Shown here: positions 1-8,015 of the stretch, one piece after another
Position numbering within the stretch: the first letter of the stretch is position 1
Layout: each line of letters starts with the position of its first letter
From: JAGSOU01 sp049974865
Lineage (GTDB): Bacteria > Pseudomonadota > Alphaproteobacteria > Rhodobacterales > Rhodobacteraceae
Direction of reading: 5' to 3'
Assembly (NCBI GenBank): GCA_049974865.1
Contig: JBNGCX010000006.1
Location: 1 to 64,000 of the forward strand
Length of the DNA: 64,000 nucleotides
Made by a program: the position numbers and the translations under genes
Notes under the pieces: model-generated
Database searches by the model: none
The model's input: the letters and a program-made list of their open reading frames with translations, nothing else
What the model was told of the DNA's origin: nothing

Positions 1-145
1 CTCCCGAGCGGAAGCGCAGGCTCTGCGGCCGCGTCACGCGGAAGCGGAACAGCCGGTCGGTGTAATGCTGCACCTCGGTCACGGTCTGCGCGTCGGGATG
101 CACCGGCCGGGCGGCCTCGGTGCGCACGGGGCGGGATTCGGTCAT
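1..145 (-). CDS. fpr: Ferredoxin--NADP+ reductase, N-terminal part only
   Basis: Only the first 48 codons are inside the window; the gene runs off the left edge. The ATG at 145 is preceded by AGGAGAGACAGG, a good ribosome binding site. The readable N-terminus ends in FRVTRPQSLRFRSG, the first beta-strand of the FAD-binding barrel of the bacterial Fpr family (ferredoxin/flavodoxin-NADP+ reductase). It starts 21 bases after the DUF934 gene on the same strand, so it is probably the last gene of the sulfate-assimilation operon. That position suggests it reduces the ferredoxin that feeds the adjacent sulfite reductase. Family assignment is fairly secure from the N-terminal signature; the electron-transfer role is inferred from context. 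Confidence 0.75.
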   Translation of the reverse strand, partial: MTESRPVRTEAARPVHPDAQTVTEVQHYTDRLFRFRVTRPQSLRFRSG

Positions 146-166
146 CCTGTCTCTCCTGCTTTTGTC

Positions 167-541
167 TCAGGCGGTGCCGCGCAGGCGCGCCTGGTAGTCA
201 TGCGCCCGCCAGTCGGCGCGGGCCTGCCATTGTTCCCAAGGCTGGCGGGCGGCGATTTCGTCGGGGATTTCAACCTCGTCGAACCCGGCGCGCCGCGCCA
301 TGGCGTACTGGTCGGCCAGCAGCGGCCCCGCGGCGCGCAGCCGGCCGGCGTATCCCTGCAGCCGCAGACGCCGGGCCAGCGTGAACCCGCGCCCGTCGCT
401 GAAGGCCGCGAAATGGATGCGGATCATCGGGACATCTGCCAACGCTCTCAATTCCTCTGGACCGCCCTCGGGCGGCAGCTCGGCCACCGGCCCCTGCCAG
501 CCGTCCGGGGCGAAGCCCCTGTCGGTCACGATCACGCTCAT
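167..541 (-). CDS. DUF934 domain protein, sulfate-assimilation associated
   Basis: This 124-residue soluble protein belongs to the DUF934 family, which is found almost only next to cysH/cysI in proteobacteria and has been proposed to be an auxiliary factor for sulfite reduction. The ATG at 541 overlaps the cysH stop codon as ATGA, so the two are probably translationally coupled. A reading frame continues upstream of this start into cysH, but the protein start MSVIVTDRGF matches the expected family N-terminus. It holds the family pattern of an acidic 'PMIRIHFAAFSDGRGFT' strand-loop and a 'GYAGRLRAAGPLLADQ' helix. No cysteines or catalytic motif are visible. The biochemical function is unknown. 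Confidence 0.85.
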   Translation of the reverse strand: MSVIVTDRGFAPDGWQGPVAELPPEGGPEELRALADVPMIRIHFAAFSDGRGFTLARRLRLQGYAGRLRAAGPLLADQYAMARRAGFDEVEIPDEIAARQPWEQWQARADWRAHDYQARLRGTA

Positions 542-1293
542 GTCCGGTCTCCTTGCGGGGCGGGGCCGCGCATGGCGCGCCCGTTGATGAAATGGATGCC
601 GCATTCGTCCTTGTCGCGGTTGCGCCATCGCCCGGCGCGCGGGTCCTCGCCCGGCGCGACCCGGGTGGTGCAGGGCGCGCAGCCGATCGAGGGGTAGCCG
701 CGGCTGACCAACGGGTGCCGCGGCAGCCGGTTGTTGACCATGTAGTCCTGCACGTCCTCAGGCGCCCAATGGGCCAGCGGGTTGACCTTAATGCGCCGGC
801 CGCCCTCGTCCTCGAAGAAATCGAGCACGGCGCGCCGGCCACCCTGAAAGCGCTTGCGCCCGGTGATCCAGGCCTCGAAATTGCCCAGCGCCCGCTCCAG
901 CGGTTCGACCTTGCGCAGGTCGCAGCAGGCATCGGTGTCCGACCGGTGCAGCAGCCCGTCGGGGTCGCGGGCGGCCACCGCCTCGGGGCGGGCGCGGATG
1001 GTGCGCACGTCGGTCAGGCCCAGCCCCGCCGCGACCTCGGCCTGGTAGGCCAGGGTCTCGGGGAACAGCATCTGGGTGTCGACGAACAGCACCGGCGTGC
1101 TGCGGTCGATGACCGAGACCATGTGCAGCAGCACCACCGATTCCGCCCCGAAGGAGGAGACCAGCGCAATGCGGCCGACGGCGGGGTCGCGGAGCGCGCG
1201 CTGCAGCACCGCCTTGGCGGCGTGGTGGCGGTAGCGCGCATTCAGATGCGCCACGCGCTCGGCCACCGGGGCAAGGGGGGCTTCAAGCGGCAT
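538..1293 (-). CDS. cysH: Phosphoadenylyl/adenylyl-sulfate reductase
   Basis: The enzyme reduces (phospho)adenylyl sulfate to sulfite in the cytoplasm during assimilatory sulfate reduction. The protein has 251 residues. A PP-loop (SSFGAES, residues 46-52) binds the nucleotide. The cysteine pairs CC (123-124) and CxxC (205, 208) are the [4Fe-4S] ligands typical of the APS-reducing plant/bacterial type, and C231 in ECGIH is the catalytic cysteine. The cluster ligands imply that APS is the preferred substrate, though some members use both. The start at 1293 lies 11 bases inside the end of cysI, and the stop overlaps the DUF934 start. It is the fourth gene of the cobA-DUF2849-cysI-cysH-DUF934 operon. 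Confidence 0.95.
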   Translation of the reverse strand: MPLEAPLAPVAERVAHLNARYRHHAAKAVLQRALRDPAVGRIALVSSFGAESVVLLHMVSVIDRSTPVLFVDTQMLFPETLAYQAEVAAGLGLTDVRTIRARPEAVAARDPDGLLHRSDTDACCDLRKVEPLERALGNFEAWITGRKRFQGGRRAVLDFFEDEGGRRIKVNPLAHWAPEDVQDYMVNNRLPRHPLVSRGYPSIGCAPCTTRVAPGEDPRAGRWRNRDKDECGIHFINGRAMRGPAPQGDRT

Positions 1294-2950
1294 GGCGTTG
1301 TCGTCCCTCGCCGTAAAGGGCCTGTTTGAAGGGCTCCATGCCCAGCCGGCGATAGGCCATGAGGAAGGTTTCCCCGGGCTCTTCGCGCAAGTCGAGATAG
1401 GCCAGGATCAGCCGCTCCACCGCCGGCACGATCTCGTCGGCCGAAAAGCCGGGGCCGGTGCGGGTGCCGATCTCGGCCCTCTCGCCGCCGTCGCCGCCCA
1501 GGGTGATCTGGTAGTTCTCGACCCCGGCCCGGTCGAGCCCGAGGATGCCGATATGACCGACGTGGTGATGGCCGCAGGCGTTGATGCAGCCCGAGATCTT
1601 CAGCTTCAGCGGGCCGACCTCGTGCTCGAGCTTCAGTTCCTCGAACCGCGTGGCGATCTGCTGCGCGACGGGGATCGAGCGCGCGGTGGCCAGCGCGCAG
1701 TAATCCATTCCCGGGCAGGCGATGATGTCCGAGATCAGCCCGATATTGGCCGTGGCCAACCCCGCCTCGCGCAGACGCGCATGGAGCGCGGGCAGGTGCG
1801 CCTTGTGCACATGGGGCAACACGATGTTCTGCTCATGGCTGACGCGCAGCTCGTCATGGCCATAGGTCTCGGCCAGGTCGGCCAGCACGCGCATCTGGCG
1901 CGCCGAGGCATCGCCCGGCGTGGCGCCATGCGCCTTGAGCGAGACGGTTACGATAGCGTAGCCCGGCACGGCATGGGGCGCGAGGTTAGTGTCGGCCCAG
2001 GAGCGGAAGACCGGATCGGCCTGATAGGCGACCTCGAACGCATCGGTCGGGGCGGTGACGAAGTCGGGCCGGCGGAAGCGGGCGCGGATATCGGCCAGCA
2101 GCGCCTGGTCGGCGCCGGAGAACGCCGCGCGCCGCGCCGCGAATTCCCGTTCGACCAGTTCGCGCACCGTCTCGATCCCGTTCTCGTGGACGGTGATCTT
2201 GATCCGCGCCTTGTACTTGTTGTCGCGCCGGCCCAGCAGGTTGTAGGTGGCCACGATCGCCTCGAGATAGGGCAGCAGGTCACCCACCGGCAGGAAGTCA
2301 CGCAGCACCTGCCCAATCATCGGGGTGCGGCCGAGGCCGCCGCCCACGATCACCTCGAACCCGGTCTCGCCGTCCTGCCGAACCATCCGCAGCCCGATGT
2401 CATGGGCGCGGGTCACGGCGCGGTCGTTCGGGCTGCCGGTGATGGCGATCTTGAACTTGCGCGGCAGGAACTGGAATTCCGGGTGGTCGGTGGACCATTG
2501 CCGGATCAGTTCGGCATAGGGGCGCGGGTCCTCGATCTCGTCCGCCGCGGCACCGGCGAAATGGTCGGCGGTCACGTTGCGGATGGTGTTGCCCGAGGTC
2601 TGGATGGCGTGCATACCGACATCGGCCAGCGCCTCCAGCATGTCGGGCACATCGCGCAGCTCGGGCCAGTTGTACTGGATGTTCTGCCGGGTGGTAAAAT
2701 GGCCATAGCCCTTGTCCCAGCGCTCGGCGATATAGGCGAGCTGCCGCATCTTGGCGCCGTCCAGCGTGCCATAGGGGATCGCCACCCGCAGCATGTAGGC
2801 GTGCAGTTGCAGGTAGAGCCCATTCATCAGGCGCAGCGGGCGAAACTCCTCTTCGCTCAGCGCGCCGCTGATGCGGCGCTCGACCTGGGCGCGGAACTGG
2901 GCCACGCGCTCGCGCACGAAGGCGTCATCGAACTCCGAGTAATCATACAT
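1283..2950 (-). CDS. cysI: Nitrite/sulfite reductase, hemoprotein subunit
   Basis: The enzyme reduces sulfite to sulfide by six electrons using siroheme and [4Fe-4S]. The 555-residue protein shows the two duplicated ferredoxin-like/siroheme halves. Cysteines C412, C418, C455 and C459 have the C-x5-C...C-x3-C spacing of the coupled siroheme/[4Fe-4S] centre (CPGMDYC and SGCINACG). Its length and the absence of a cysJ flavoprotein gene here fit a ferredoxin-dependent enzyme; the downstream fpr supports that. A nitrite reductase role cannot be excluded by motif alone, but the neighbours cysH, DUF934 and cobA point to sulfite. The start at 2950 overlaps the end of the DUF2849 gene by 8 bases. Confidence 0.93.
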   Translation of the reverse strand: MYDYSEFDDAFVRERVAQFRAQVERRISGALSEEEFRPLRLMNGLYLQLHAYMLRVAIPYGTLDGAKMRQLAYIAERWDKGYGHFTTRQNIQYNWPELRDVPDMLEALADVGMHAIQTSGNTIRNVTADHFAGAAADEIEDPRPYAELIRQWSTDHPEFQFLPRKFKIAITGSPNDRAVTRAHDIGLRMVRQDGETGFEVIVGGGLGRTPMIGQVLRDFLPVGDLLPYLEAIVATYNLLGRRDNKYKARIKITVHENGIETVRELVEREFAARRAAFSGADQALLADIRARFRRPDFVTAPTDAFEVAYQADPVFRSWADTNLAPHAVPGYAIVTVSLKAHGATPGDASARQMRVLADLAETYGHDELRVSHEQNIVLPHVHKAHLPALHARLREAGLATANIGLISDIIACPGMDYCALATARSIPVAQQIATRFEELKLEHEVGPLKLKISGCINACGHHHVGHIGILGLDRAGVENYQITLGGDGGERAEIGTRTGPGFSADEIVPAVERLILAYLDLREEPGETFLMAYRRLGMEPFKQALYGEGRQRHAA

Positions 2951-3251
2951 GGTCGCTCTCCGCCTGTTTGCCGTGGGGGTAGTTGGAGGGGCCGCGGGTG
3001 CGGAACGCCTCGCGGAAATGCACGGGCTCGGGGCCCAGCGCGCCGGCGCGGGCCTCGGCCAGGTAGGGGCCCACGATGCGATCCTGCTGGGCCTCGGCCT
3101 CGATCAGGCGGATCTGGGCGTGTGCCTCGTCCTCGATCAGTTCGGCGCGGGCCATGTCGCGGGTCCAGTCGCCACTGTCGGTCAACCAGACCACGTCGCC
3201 GCGCAGCAGATCGTTGGCGGTGATGACCTTGGGGGTGAAGGGGCGGCTCAT
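2943..3251 (-). CDS. DUF2849 domain protein
   Basis: This is a 102-residue soluble protein of the DUF2849 family, which in alphaproteobacteria sits between cobA/cysG and cysI. The ATG at 3251 overlaps the cobA stop as ATGA. The protein begins with a small beta-rich part containing 'LLRGDVVWLTDSGDW' and continues into a charged helix (residues about 35-65, rich in Ala, Glu and Asp). It ends with a 'GPSNYPHGKQAESDHV' tail. It has no cysteine and no recognised catalytic motif. Operon position suggests a helper role for sulfite reductase or siroheme delivery, but that is inference only. Confidence 0.85.
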   Translation of the reverse strand: MSRPFTPKVITANDLLRGDVVWLTDSGDWTRDMARAELIEDEAHAQIRLIEAEAQQDRIVGPYLAEARAGALGPEPVHFREAFRTRGPSNYPHGKQAESDHV

Positions 3252-4036
3252 TGGACGGCCTCCTGTATGAACGGCACGACGGCGGCCGCGCGTGGGGCGA
3301 GGCCGAAGAGGATCACGGCGGGACCAGCGCATTCCGCCACAGCTTGGGGCAATTGGCCGAGGCTGGAGGCGCGGGTCACGCTATCGGGGCGCGAGGCGTT
3401 TTCGACGATGGTCACAGGCGTGGCCGGGTCGGCGCCGTGCATCAGCAGGCGGCCCTGGGTGAACCGCGCGCTGCGCTTGCCCATGTAGATGGCGGCCACT
3501 GCGCCTGGACGGGCCAGCGCGCGCCAGTCCTGCTCGGCAAAGCCCTCCACGTCATGGCCGGTCAGCAGCCGGAGGTCGGAATTGCGCCCGCGCCGGGTCA
3601 GCGGCTGGCCGATCTGGGCGGCGGCCGCCGAAGCGGCGGTGATGCCGGGGACCACGTGCCACGCGATGCCTGCATCCTCCAGCGCCGCCAGTTCCTCGTC
3701 GAGCCGGCCGAAAACGCCCGGATCCCCGGATTTCAGGCGCAGCACATGGGCGCCCGCGCGGGCATGGGCGATCATCAGCGCGTTGATCTCTTCCTGCGGC
3801 ATGGAGGGGCCGAAGCCCGTCTTGCCCGCCTCGATCACCAGCGCACCGGGGTGGATCAGCGCCAGGATCTCGGCGCTGACCAGCCGGTCGTGGATCACCA
3901 CGTCCGCACGGCACAGCGCCCGATGCGCCTTGAGCGTCAGCAGGTCGGGATCGCCGGGACCGGCGCCGACCAGATCGACCCGGCCGTGATCGAAGCAGCC
4001 GCCGCTCTGGCGGATGTCTGAGGAGATGAACGTCAT
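3248..4036 (-). CDS. cobA: Uroporphyrinogen-III C-methyltransferase (siroheme branch)
   Basis: The enzyme transfers two methyl groups from S-adenosylmethionine to uroporphyrinogen III, giving precorrin-2, the precursor of siroheme and cobalamin. The 262-residue protein has the SUMT signatures: 'VGAGPGDPDLLTLKA' near the N-terminus, 'RLKSGDPGVFGR' in the middle and 'VVPGITAASAAAA' after it. It lacks the N-terminal dehydrogenase/ferrochelatase half of the trifunctional CysG, so oxidation and iron insertion must be done elsewhere. As first gene of the sulfate-assimilation operon it most likely supplies siroheme for CysI. It is preceded by a promoter region with two inverted repeats. Confidence 0.93.
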   Translation of the reverse strand: MTFISSDIRQSGGCFDHGRVDLVGAGPGDPDLLTLKAHRALCRADVVIHDRLVSAEILALIHPGALVIEAGKTGFGPSMPQEEINALMIAHARAGAHVLRLKSGDPGVFGRLDEELAALEDAGIAWHVVPGITAASAAAAQIGQPLTRRGRNSDLRLLTGHDVEGFAEQDWRALARPGAVAAIYMGKRSARFTQGRLLMHGADPATPVTIVENASRPDSVTRASSLGQLPQAVAECAGPAVILFGLAPRAAAVVPFIQEAVQ

Positions 4037-4065
4037 GATGCAGGCTCCGTTTCCTGCGTCATGAC

Positions 4066-4085
4066 ATAGGAAATATTCCCCCTAT
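4066..4085. promoter_or_regulatory. Inverted repeat ATAGG-N10-CCTAT upstream of cobA
   Basis: ATAGG (4066-4070) and CCTAT (4081-4085) are 5-base inverted arms with an A/T-rich core containing GGAAATATTCC. The element lies 30-49 bases upstream of the cobA start, in the position expected of an operator for the cys operon. It contrasts with the GC-rich surroundings. The cognate regulator is not identifiable from the window. Confidence 0.4.
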
Positions 4086-4109
4086 CTGGCTATACGTCCA
4101 GGAAAACAA

Positions 4110-4130
4110 GGACATTCTGACCCTATGTCC
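4110..4130. promoter_or_regulatory. Inverted repeat GGACAT-N9-ATGTCC upstream of cobA
   Basis: GGACAT (4110-4115) and ATGTCC (4125-4130) are perfect 6-base inverted arms separated by 9 bases, so the half-site centres lie 15 bases apart. This is the geometry of a dimeric regulator site. It lies about 75-95 bases upstream of cobA, the range for an activator. The assignment is based only on symmetry and position. Confidence 0.4.
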
Positions 4131-4177
4131 CTGCATGGCGGGAAAATCGCCCACCTCAAGCCTGTGGGGCCGATCCT

Positions 4178-4206
4178 GTTCCGCTGGCCGGGCAGGGGGC
4201 CGGAAC
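4178..4206 (-). terminator. Possible hairpin downstream of ackA
   Basis: GTTCCGCTGGCC (4178-4189) can pair imperfectly with GGCCGGAAC (4198-4206). The element lies about 50 bases after the ackA stop in the direction of transcription. There is no T-tract after the stem, so it is only a weak terminator candidate. Confidence 0.25.
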
Positions 4207-4253
4207 GGGTTCCATCCCCTGCCCCGCCGCACCCGGCGAATCCGGTCGAACTC

Positions 4254-5420
4254 TCAGCCCTGTGCCAGAACTCCGGCCACGGCGCGGGCGATCACCCGCT
4301 CCTCGTCGGTGGGAATCACCAGCACCCGAACGCGCCCCGCGCCGATCTCGGGCGCGCCCTTGGCATTGGCCCCGGCGTCCACCGACAGGCCCAGCCACCC
4401 CATCCCGTTGCAGGCGCCCGCGCGCACCCGTACCGAGTGCTCACCGATGCCGCCGGTGAAGACCAGCGCGTCGAGCCCGCCCAGATCGGCGGTCAGCGCG
4501 CCGATCTCGTGCCGGATGCGGGCCGTGAAATACGCGATCGCCTGCGCCGCCTCGGGCGCGTCCGAGGCCTCCAGCGTGCGCATGTCGTTGCTGATCCCCG
4601 ACAGGCCCTTCAGCCCACTTTCCTTGTAGAGGAGGCGGGTCAGGGCGGCGGCGTCCATCCCCTCGAATTCCATCAGGTAGAGCAGTACCCCAGGGTCGAT
4701 CTGCCCCGTGCGGGTGCCCATGGGCAACCCGTCGAGCGCCGAAAGCCCCATGGTCGTGGTCACGCTGCGCCCCGCCTGCATCGCGCACATCGACGCTCCG
4801 TTGCCCAGATGGGCCACGATTGCCCGGCCTCCGGCCAGTTCGGGGTAGCGGCGCGCAATCTCGCCCGCGATGAACTCGTAGGACAGACCGTGGAAGCCGT
4901 AACGCCGGATACCCCGGTCGTAATAGGCGCGCGGCAGGGCGAAGGTCTCGTTCACCCAGGAATGGCCGCGGTGAAACCCGGTATCGAAACAGGCCAGCTG
5001 CAGTGCATCGGGGAACGCCGCGCGGGCGGCGTTGACGGCGGCCAGGTTGTAGGGCTGGTGCAACGGCGCCAGCGGCTCCAGCGCATGCAAGTCCTCGACC
5101 ACCTGATCGTCCAGGATCTGCGGCGCCGCGTATTTCACGCCACCGTGCACGACGCGGTGGCCCACGCCGGCCACGTGCCGCCCCTCCAGGATGGGCGCCA
5201 AGTGATCCAGGATCGCCCGCAGCGCCTGGGCGTGGTCGGCCTTGCCGATCTGTTCGTCGCTGGCCGGGCCGCCGGCGGGCTCGACCTGCAGATGGGCCTC
5301 GGCGTTTAGGTTCTCGACCTCGCCGCGGCCCAGTTCCACCGGCTCCGCCCCGGCCGCGTAGACCGAAAACTTGATCGAGGAAGAGCCCGCGTTGATCGTG
5401 AGAATCGCCTCGCCGCTCAT
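4254..5420 (-). CDS. ackA: Acetate kinase
   Basis: The enzyme interconverts acetyl phosphate + ADP and acetate + ATP. The protein has 388 residues from the ATG at 5420, which overlaps the stop of the upstream gene as ATGA; an in-frame ATG at 5435 would add five residues and cannot be excluded. The ASKHA fold signature 'LTINAGSSSIKFSVY' is at the N-terminus, 'GHRVVHGG' follows near residue 80, 'CFDTGFHRGHSW' around 150-160, and 'FTGGIGEHSVRVR' near residue 310. It forms a two-gene operon with the MaoC-phosphotransacylase fusion. The partner could also act on propionyl or butyryl groups, so the kinase may be less specific than its name. Confidence 0.92.
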   Translation of the reverse strand: MSGEAILTINAGSSSIKFSVYAAGAEPVELGRGEVENLNAEAHLQVEPAGGPASDEQIGKADHAQALRAILDHLAPILEGRHVAGVGHRVVHGGVKYAAPQILDDQVVEDLHALEPLAPLHQPYNLAAVNAARAAFPDALQLACFDTGFHRGHSWVNETFALPRAYYDRGIRRYGFHGLSYEFIAGEIARRYPELAGGRAIVAHLGNGASMCAMQAGRSVTTTMGLSALDGLPMGTRTGQIDPGVLLYLMEFEGMDAAALTRLLYKESGLKGLSGISNDMRTLEASDAPEAAQAIAYFTARIRHEIGALTADLGGLDALVFTGGIGEHSVRVRAGACNGMGWLGLSVDAGANAKGAPEIGAGRVRVLVIPTDEERVIARAVAGVLAQG

Positions 5421-6799
5421 GTCCCGCGCGCCCATTGCGCCGCCATCACCGCCACCGCGCAGGAGGCCAGCCGCGAACGCTCGTCATCGGCCCGGCTGGT
5501 CAGGATGATCGGGCATTGCGCGCCGACAACGATGCCGGCGGCCTGCGCATGGGCGAGGAAGGTCAGTTCCTTGGCCAGCATGTTGCCGGATTCGAGGTTC
5601 GGTACCACCAGGATCTGCGCCTGCCCCGCCACCGCCGAGGCGATGCCCTTGGTCTTGGCCGCCTTCAGGTCGACCGCGTTGTCCATGGCCAGCGGCCCGT
5701 CGACCAGCCCGCCGTGGATCTGACCGCGGTCGGCCATCTTGGACAGAACCGCCGCGTCGATGGTGGAGGGGATCTTCGGGTTCACCGTCTCCACCGCCGA
5801 CAGGATTCCCACCTTGGGCTCGGGGATATCCAGCGCGTGGGCGAGGTTGATGGCGTTCTGCACGATATCGACTTTCTGCTCGAGCGAAGGCGTGATGTTG
5901 ATCGCGGCGTCGGTGACCATCAGCAGGTGGTCGAGCCCCGGCACGTCCATCACGAAGACATGGCTCAGCCGCCGATGGGTGCGCAGACCGCCGTCGCGCT
6001 TGACCACGTGGTGCAGCAGGTCGTCGGTATGCAGATTGCCCTTCATCAGAGCCTTGGCGCGACCCTCGTGGACCAGTTGCACGGCGCGCGCGGCCGCCTC
6101 GGAATGACTCGCGATGTCGATGATTTCCAGCCCGGCCAGATCGGCGCCGATCTCCTTGGCGGCATTGGCGATCTTGGCACCGTCCCCGATCAGGATCGGG
6201 ATAAGCAGCCGGTCCTCATGGGCCAGCAGCGCCCCGCCCAGCGAGGCCGAATCCTCGGGCGCAACCACGGCGGTGGGCATCGCCTCCAGCGGTGCGGCGC
6301 GCTGCAGCAGGGCATCGAAATGCTGATGCGTGTTCACGGTCAGGCCGGGCACGTCGCGCAGGTCGATCTTCACCCGGCGCACGGGCGCGATCACCACCGC
6401 CTCGCCCACCGCCACGCGCTTGCCCCGCGCATCCTCGACCCAGGTCTCGAAGGTGGCGGTGTTGCCCTCGCCCTTGTCGGTCAGGCGCACCTTGGCGGTG
6501 ATCTCGTCGCCCGCATGCACCCGCTCCAGGAAGGCCAGCGACTGGCTTTGGTAGAGCGTGCCGGGCCCGGGCAGGAAATTGCCCAGAACGGCCGAGATCA
6601 GGGCCCCCAGCCACATCGCCGGCGCCACCGCCTCCGGCGTGCCGTTGGCGTCGCCATCCTCTCGCGGCAGGTGCAGCGGGTTCATGTTGCCCGAGGCATT
6701 GGCGAAAACGTAGAAATCGTCGGCGCTGCAGACATGGTTGATCTCGGCTTCCATTCCGACTTCCAGCTCGGACCAGAGCGTGTTGGTGTGAAACGGCAT
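5417..6799 (-). CDS. MaoC-like hydratase domain fused to phosphate acyltransferase
   Basis: This is a two-domain protein of 460 residues. Residues about 10-135 form a hot-dog fold MaoC-type (R)-enoyl-CoA hydratase domain. Residues about 150-455 form a phosphate acetyl/butyryltransferase domain with the family stretches 'ALMKGNLHTDDLLHHVV', 'VTDAAINITPSLEQK', 'AVETVNPKIPSTIDAA' and 'GGLVDGPLAMDNAV'. The Ptb-like second half exchanges CoA for phosphate on an acyl group and feeds the adjacent acyl-phosphate kinase AckA. Such fusions are known in alphaproteobacteria. The hydratase motif reads SGNMNPLH (36-43): the position of the usual catalytic Asp, five residues before His43, is Asn38. Whether the first domain is still catalytic is therefore uncertain. 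Confidence 0.88.
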   Translation of the reverse strand: MPFHTNTLWSELEVGMEAEINHVCSADDFYVFANASGNMNPLHLPREDGDANGTPEAVAPAMWLGALISAVLGNFLPGPGTLYQSQSLAFLERVHAGDEITAKVRLTDKGEGNTATFETWVEDARGKRVAVGEAVVIAPVRRVKIDLRDVPGLTVNTHQHFDALLQRAAPLEAMPTAVVAPEDSASLGGALLAHEDRLLIPILIGDGAKIANAAKEIGADLAGLEIIDIASHSEAAARAVQLVHEGRAKALMKGNLHTDDLLHHVVKRDGGLRTHRRLSHVFVMDVPGLDHLLMVTDAAINITPSLEQKVDIVQNAINLAHALDIPEPKVGILSAVETVNPKIPSTIDAAVLSKMADRGQIHGGLVDGPLAMDNAVDLKAAKTKGIASAVAGQAQILVVPNLESGNMLAKELTFLAHAQAAGIVVGAQCPIILTSRADDERSRLASCAVAVMAAQWARGT

Positions 6800-6953
6800 T
6801 GCGGCGGTCTCCCTCGCGGTCTGGGCGGCGCGGCCCCGTGCTGGCGCAAAGATCGGCCCCGAGGGTAACCCTTTCGCGCTGAATGGAAAGAGGAAACAGT
6901 CGGGGCCGCAGCACCCCCTTTGCCTTTGCCACTGCAGGCCCTAATAACAGCCC

Positions 6954-8015
6954 ATGCCCGTGACCCTGACCTCCCTCTCCGCGCTCAGCGATCTGCCCTT
7001 CGACGAGGTGATCGACGTCCGCTCGCCCGCCGAATACGCCGAGGACCATATCCCCGGCGCGATCAACCTGCCCGTGCTCGACGACGAGGAGCGTGCCCGC
7101 GTGGGCACCATCTACACACAGGTCAGCCCGTTCGAGGCGCGCAAGATCGGCGCGGCGCTGGTGGCGCGCAACGCCGCCCGCCATATCGAGCAGTCGCTGA
7201 TGGACCGCCCCAAGGCCTACCGCCCGCTGGTCTATTGCTGGCGCGGCGGGCAGCGCTCGGGCTCCTTCACCACGATCCTGCGCCAGATCGGCTGGCAGGC
7301 CGACACCATTGAAGGCGGGTACCGCAGCTATCGCCGGCTGGTGCAGGAGGCGCTCTACGAGGCGCCCTGGCCCGGCCCGCTGGTGGTGCTGGAGGGCAAT
7401 ACCGGCACCGCCAAGACCGACCTGCTGCCGCTGCTGGCCGAACAGGGGCTGCAGGTGATCGACCTGGAGGGGCTGGCGAACCACCGCGGCTCGCTGTTCG
7501 GCGCAATGGACGGGGGGCAGCCCGCGCAGAAGGGCTTCGAGACCAGGCTGGCCATGGCGCGCGAGGCGCTGCGCCCCGGCGAGGTCGCCGTGGTCGAGGG
7601 CGAATCCAGCAAGATCGGCGAGGTCAACCTGCCGCCGAAGCTGTGGGCGGCGATGAAATCCGCCCCGCGCGTCGTGGTCGAGGCCCCGCTGCAGGCCCGC
7701 GCGGATTACCTTGCGCGGCGCTATACTGACCTGACCGCCGATGCCCGGCGGCTTGAGGCCACCCTGCGGTCGCTGGCACCGCTGCACCCGGCCGAGCGGA
7801 TCGAGCACTGGCTGGGGCTGGCGGGCGGCGGCGCTTTCGCCGAGTTGGCCGCCGGGCTGATGCAGCATCACTACGACCCGCGCTACGGCAAGCAGCACGC
7901 CCGCTTCGCCGAGCAGCCCAGCCGGACCGTGCCACTCGACAGCCTGTCGCCCGAGGCGCTGGCCGAGGCAGCGCCGCGCCTGGCACAGGCCGTGCGCGAC
8001 CTCAGCGCAGGGTGA
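6954..8015 (+). CDS. selU: tRNA 2-selenouridine (geranyl-2-thiouridine) synthase
   Basis: SelU (MnmH) replaces sulfur by selenium at wobble uridine 34 of some tRNAs, using selenophosphate, by way of a geranylated intermediate. The protein has 353 residues. The N-terminal rhodanese domain carries the active cysteine in YCWRGGQRSGS (about residue 92). The C-terminal part has a P-loop-like 'LEGNTGTAKTDLLPLL' near residue 145, followed by 'VIDLEGLANHRGSLFG', a family hallmark. The P-loop has Ala where Gly is usual before Lys. Its 3' end overlaps that of the convergent selD fusion by 14 bases, so the selenium donor and acceptor enzymes are tail to tail. Confidence 0.92.
   Translation: MPVTLTSLSALSDLPFDEVIDVRSPAEYAEDHIPGAINLPVLDDEERARVGTIYTQVSPFEARKIGAALVARNAARHIEQSLMDRPKAYRPLVYCWRGGQRSGSFTTILRQIGWQADTIEGGYRSYRRLVQEALYEAPWPGPLVVLEGNTGTAKTDLLPLLAEQGLQVIDLEGLANHRGSLFGAMDGGQPAQKGFETRLAMAREALRPGEVAVVEGESSKIGEVNLPPKLWAAMKSAPRVVVEAPLQARADYLARRYTDLTADARRLEATLRSLAPLHPAERIEHWLGLAGGGAFAELAAGLMQHHYDPRYGKQHARFAEQPSRTVPLDSLSPEALAEAAPRLAQAVRDLSAG

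Noticed and set aside
1292..3223. A 643-codon plus-strand frame opposite cysI.
   Set aside because: It mirrors the codon structure of cysI and encodes no known domain. The minus-strand genes account fully for the region.
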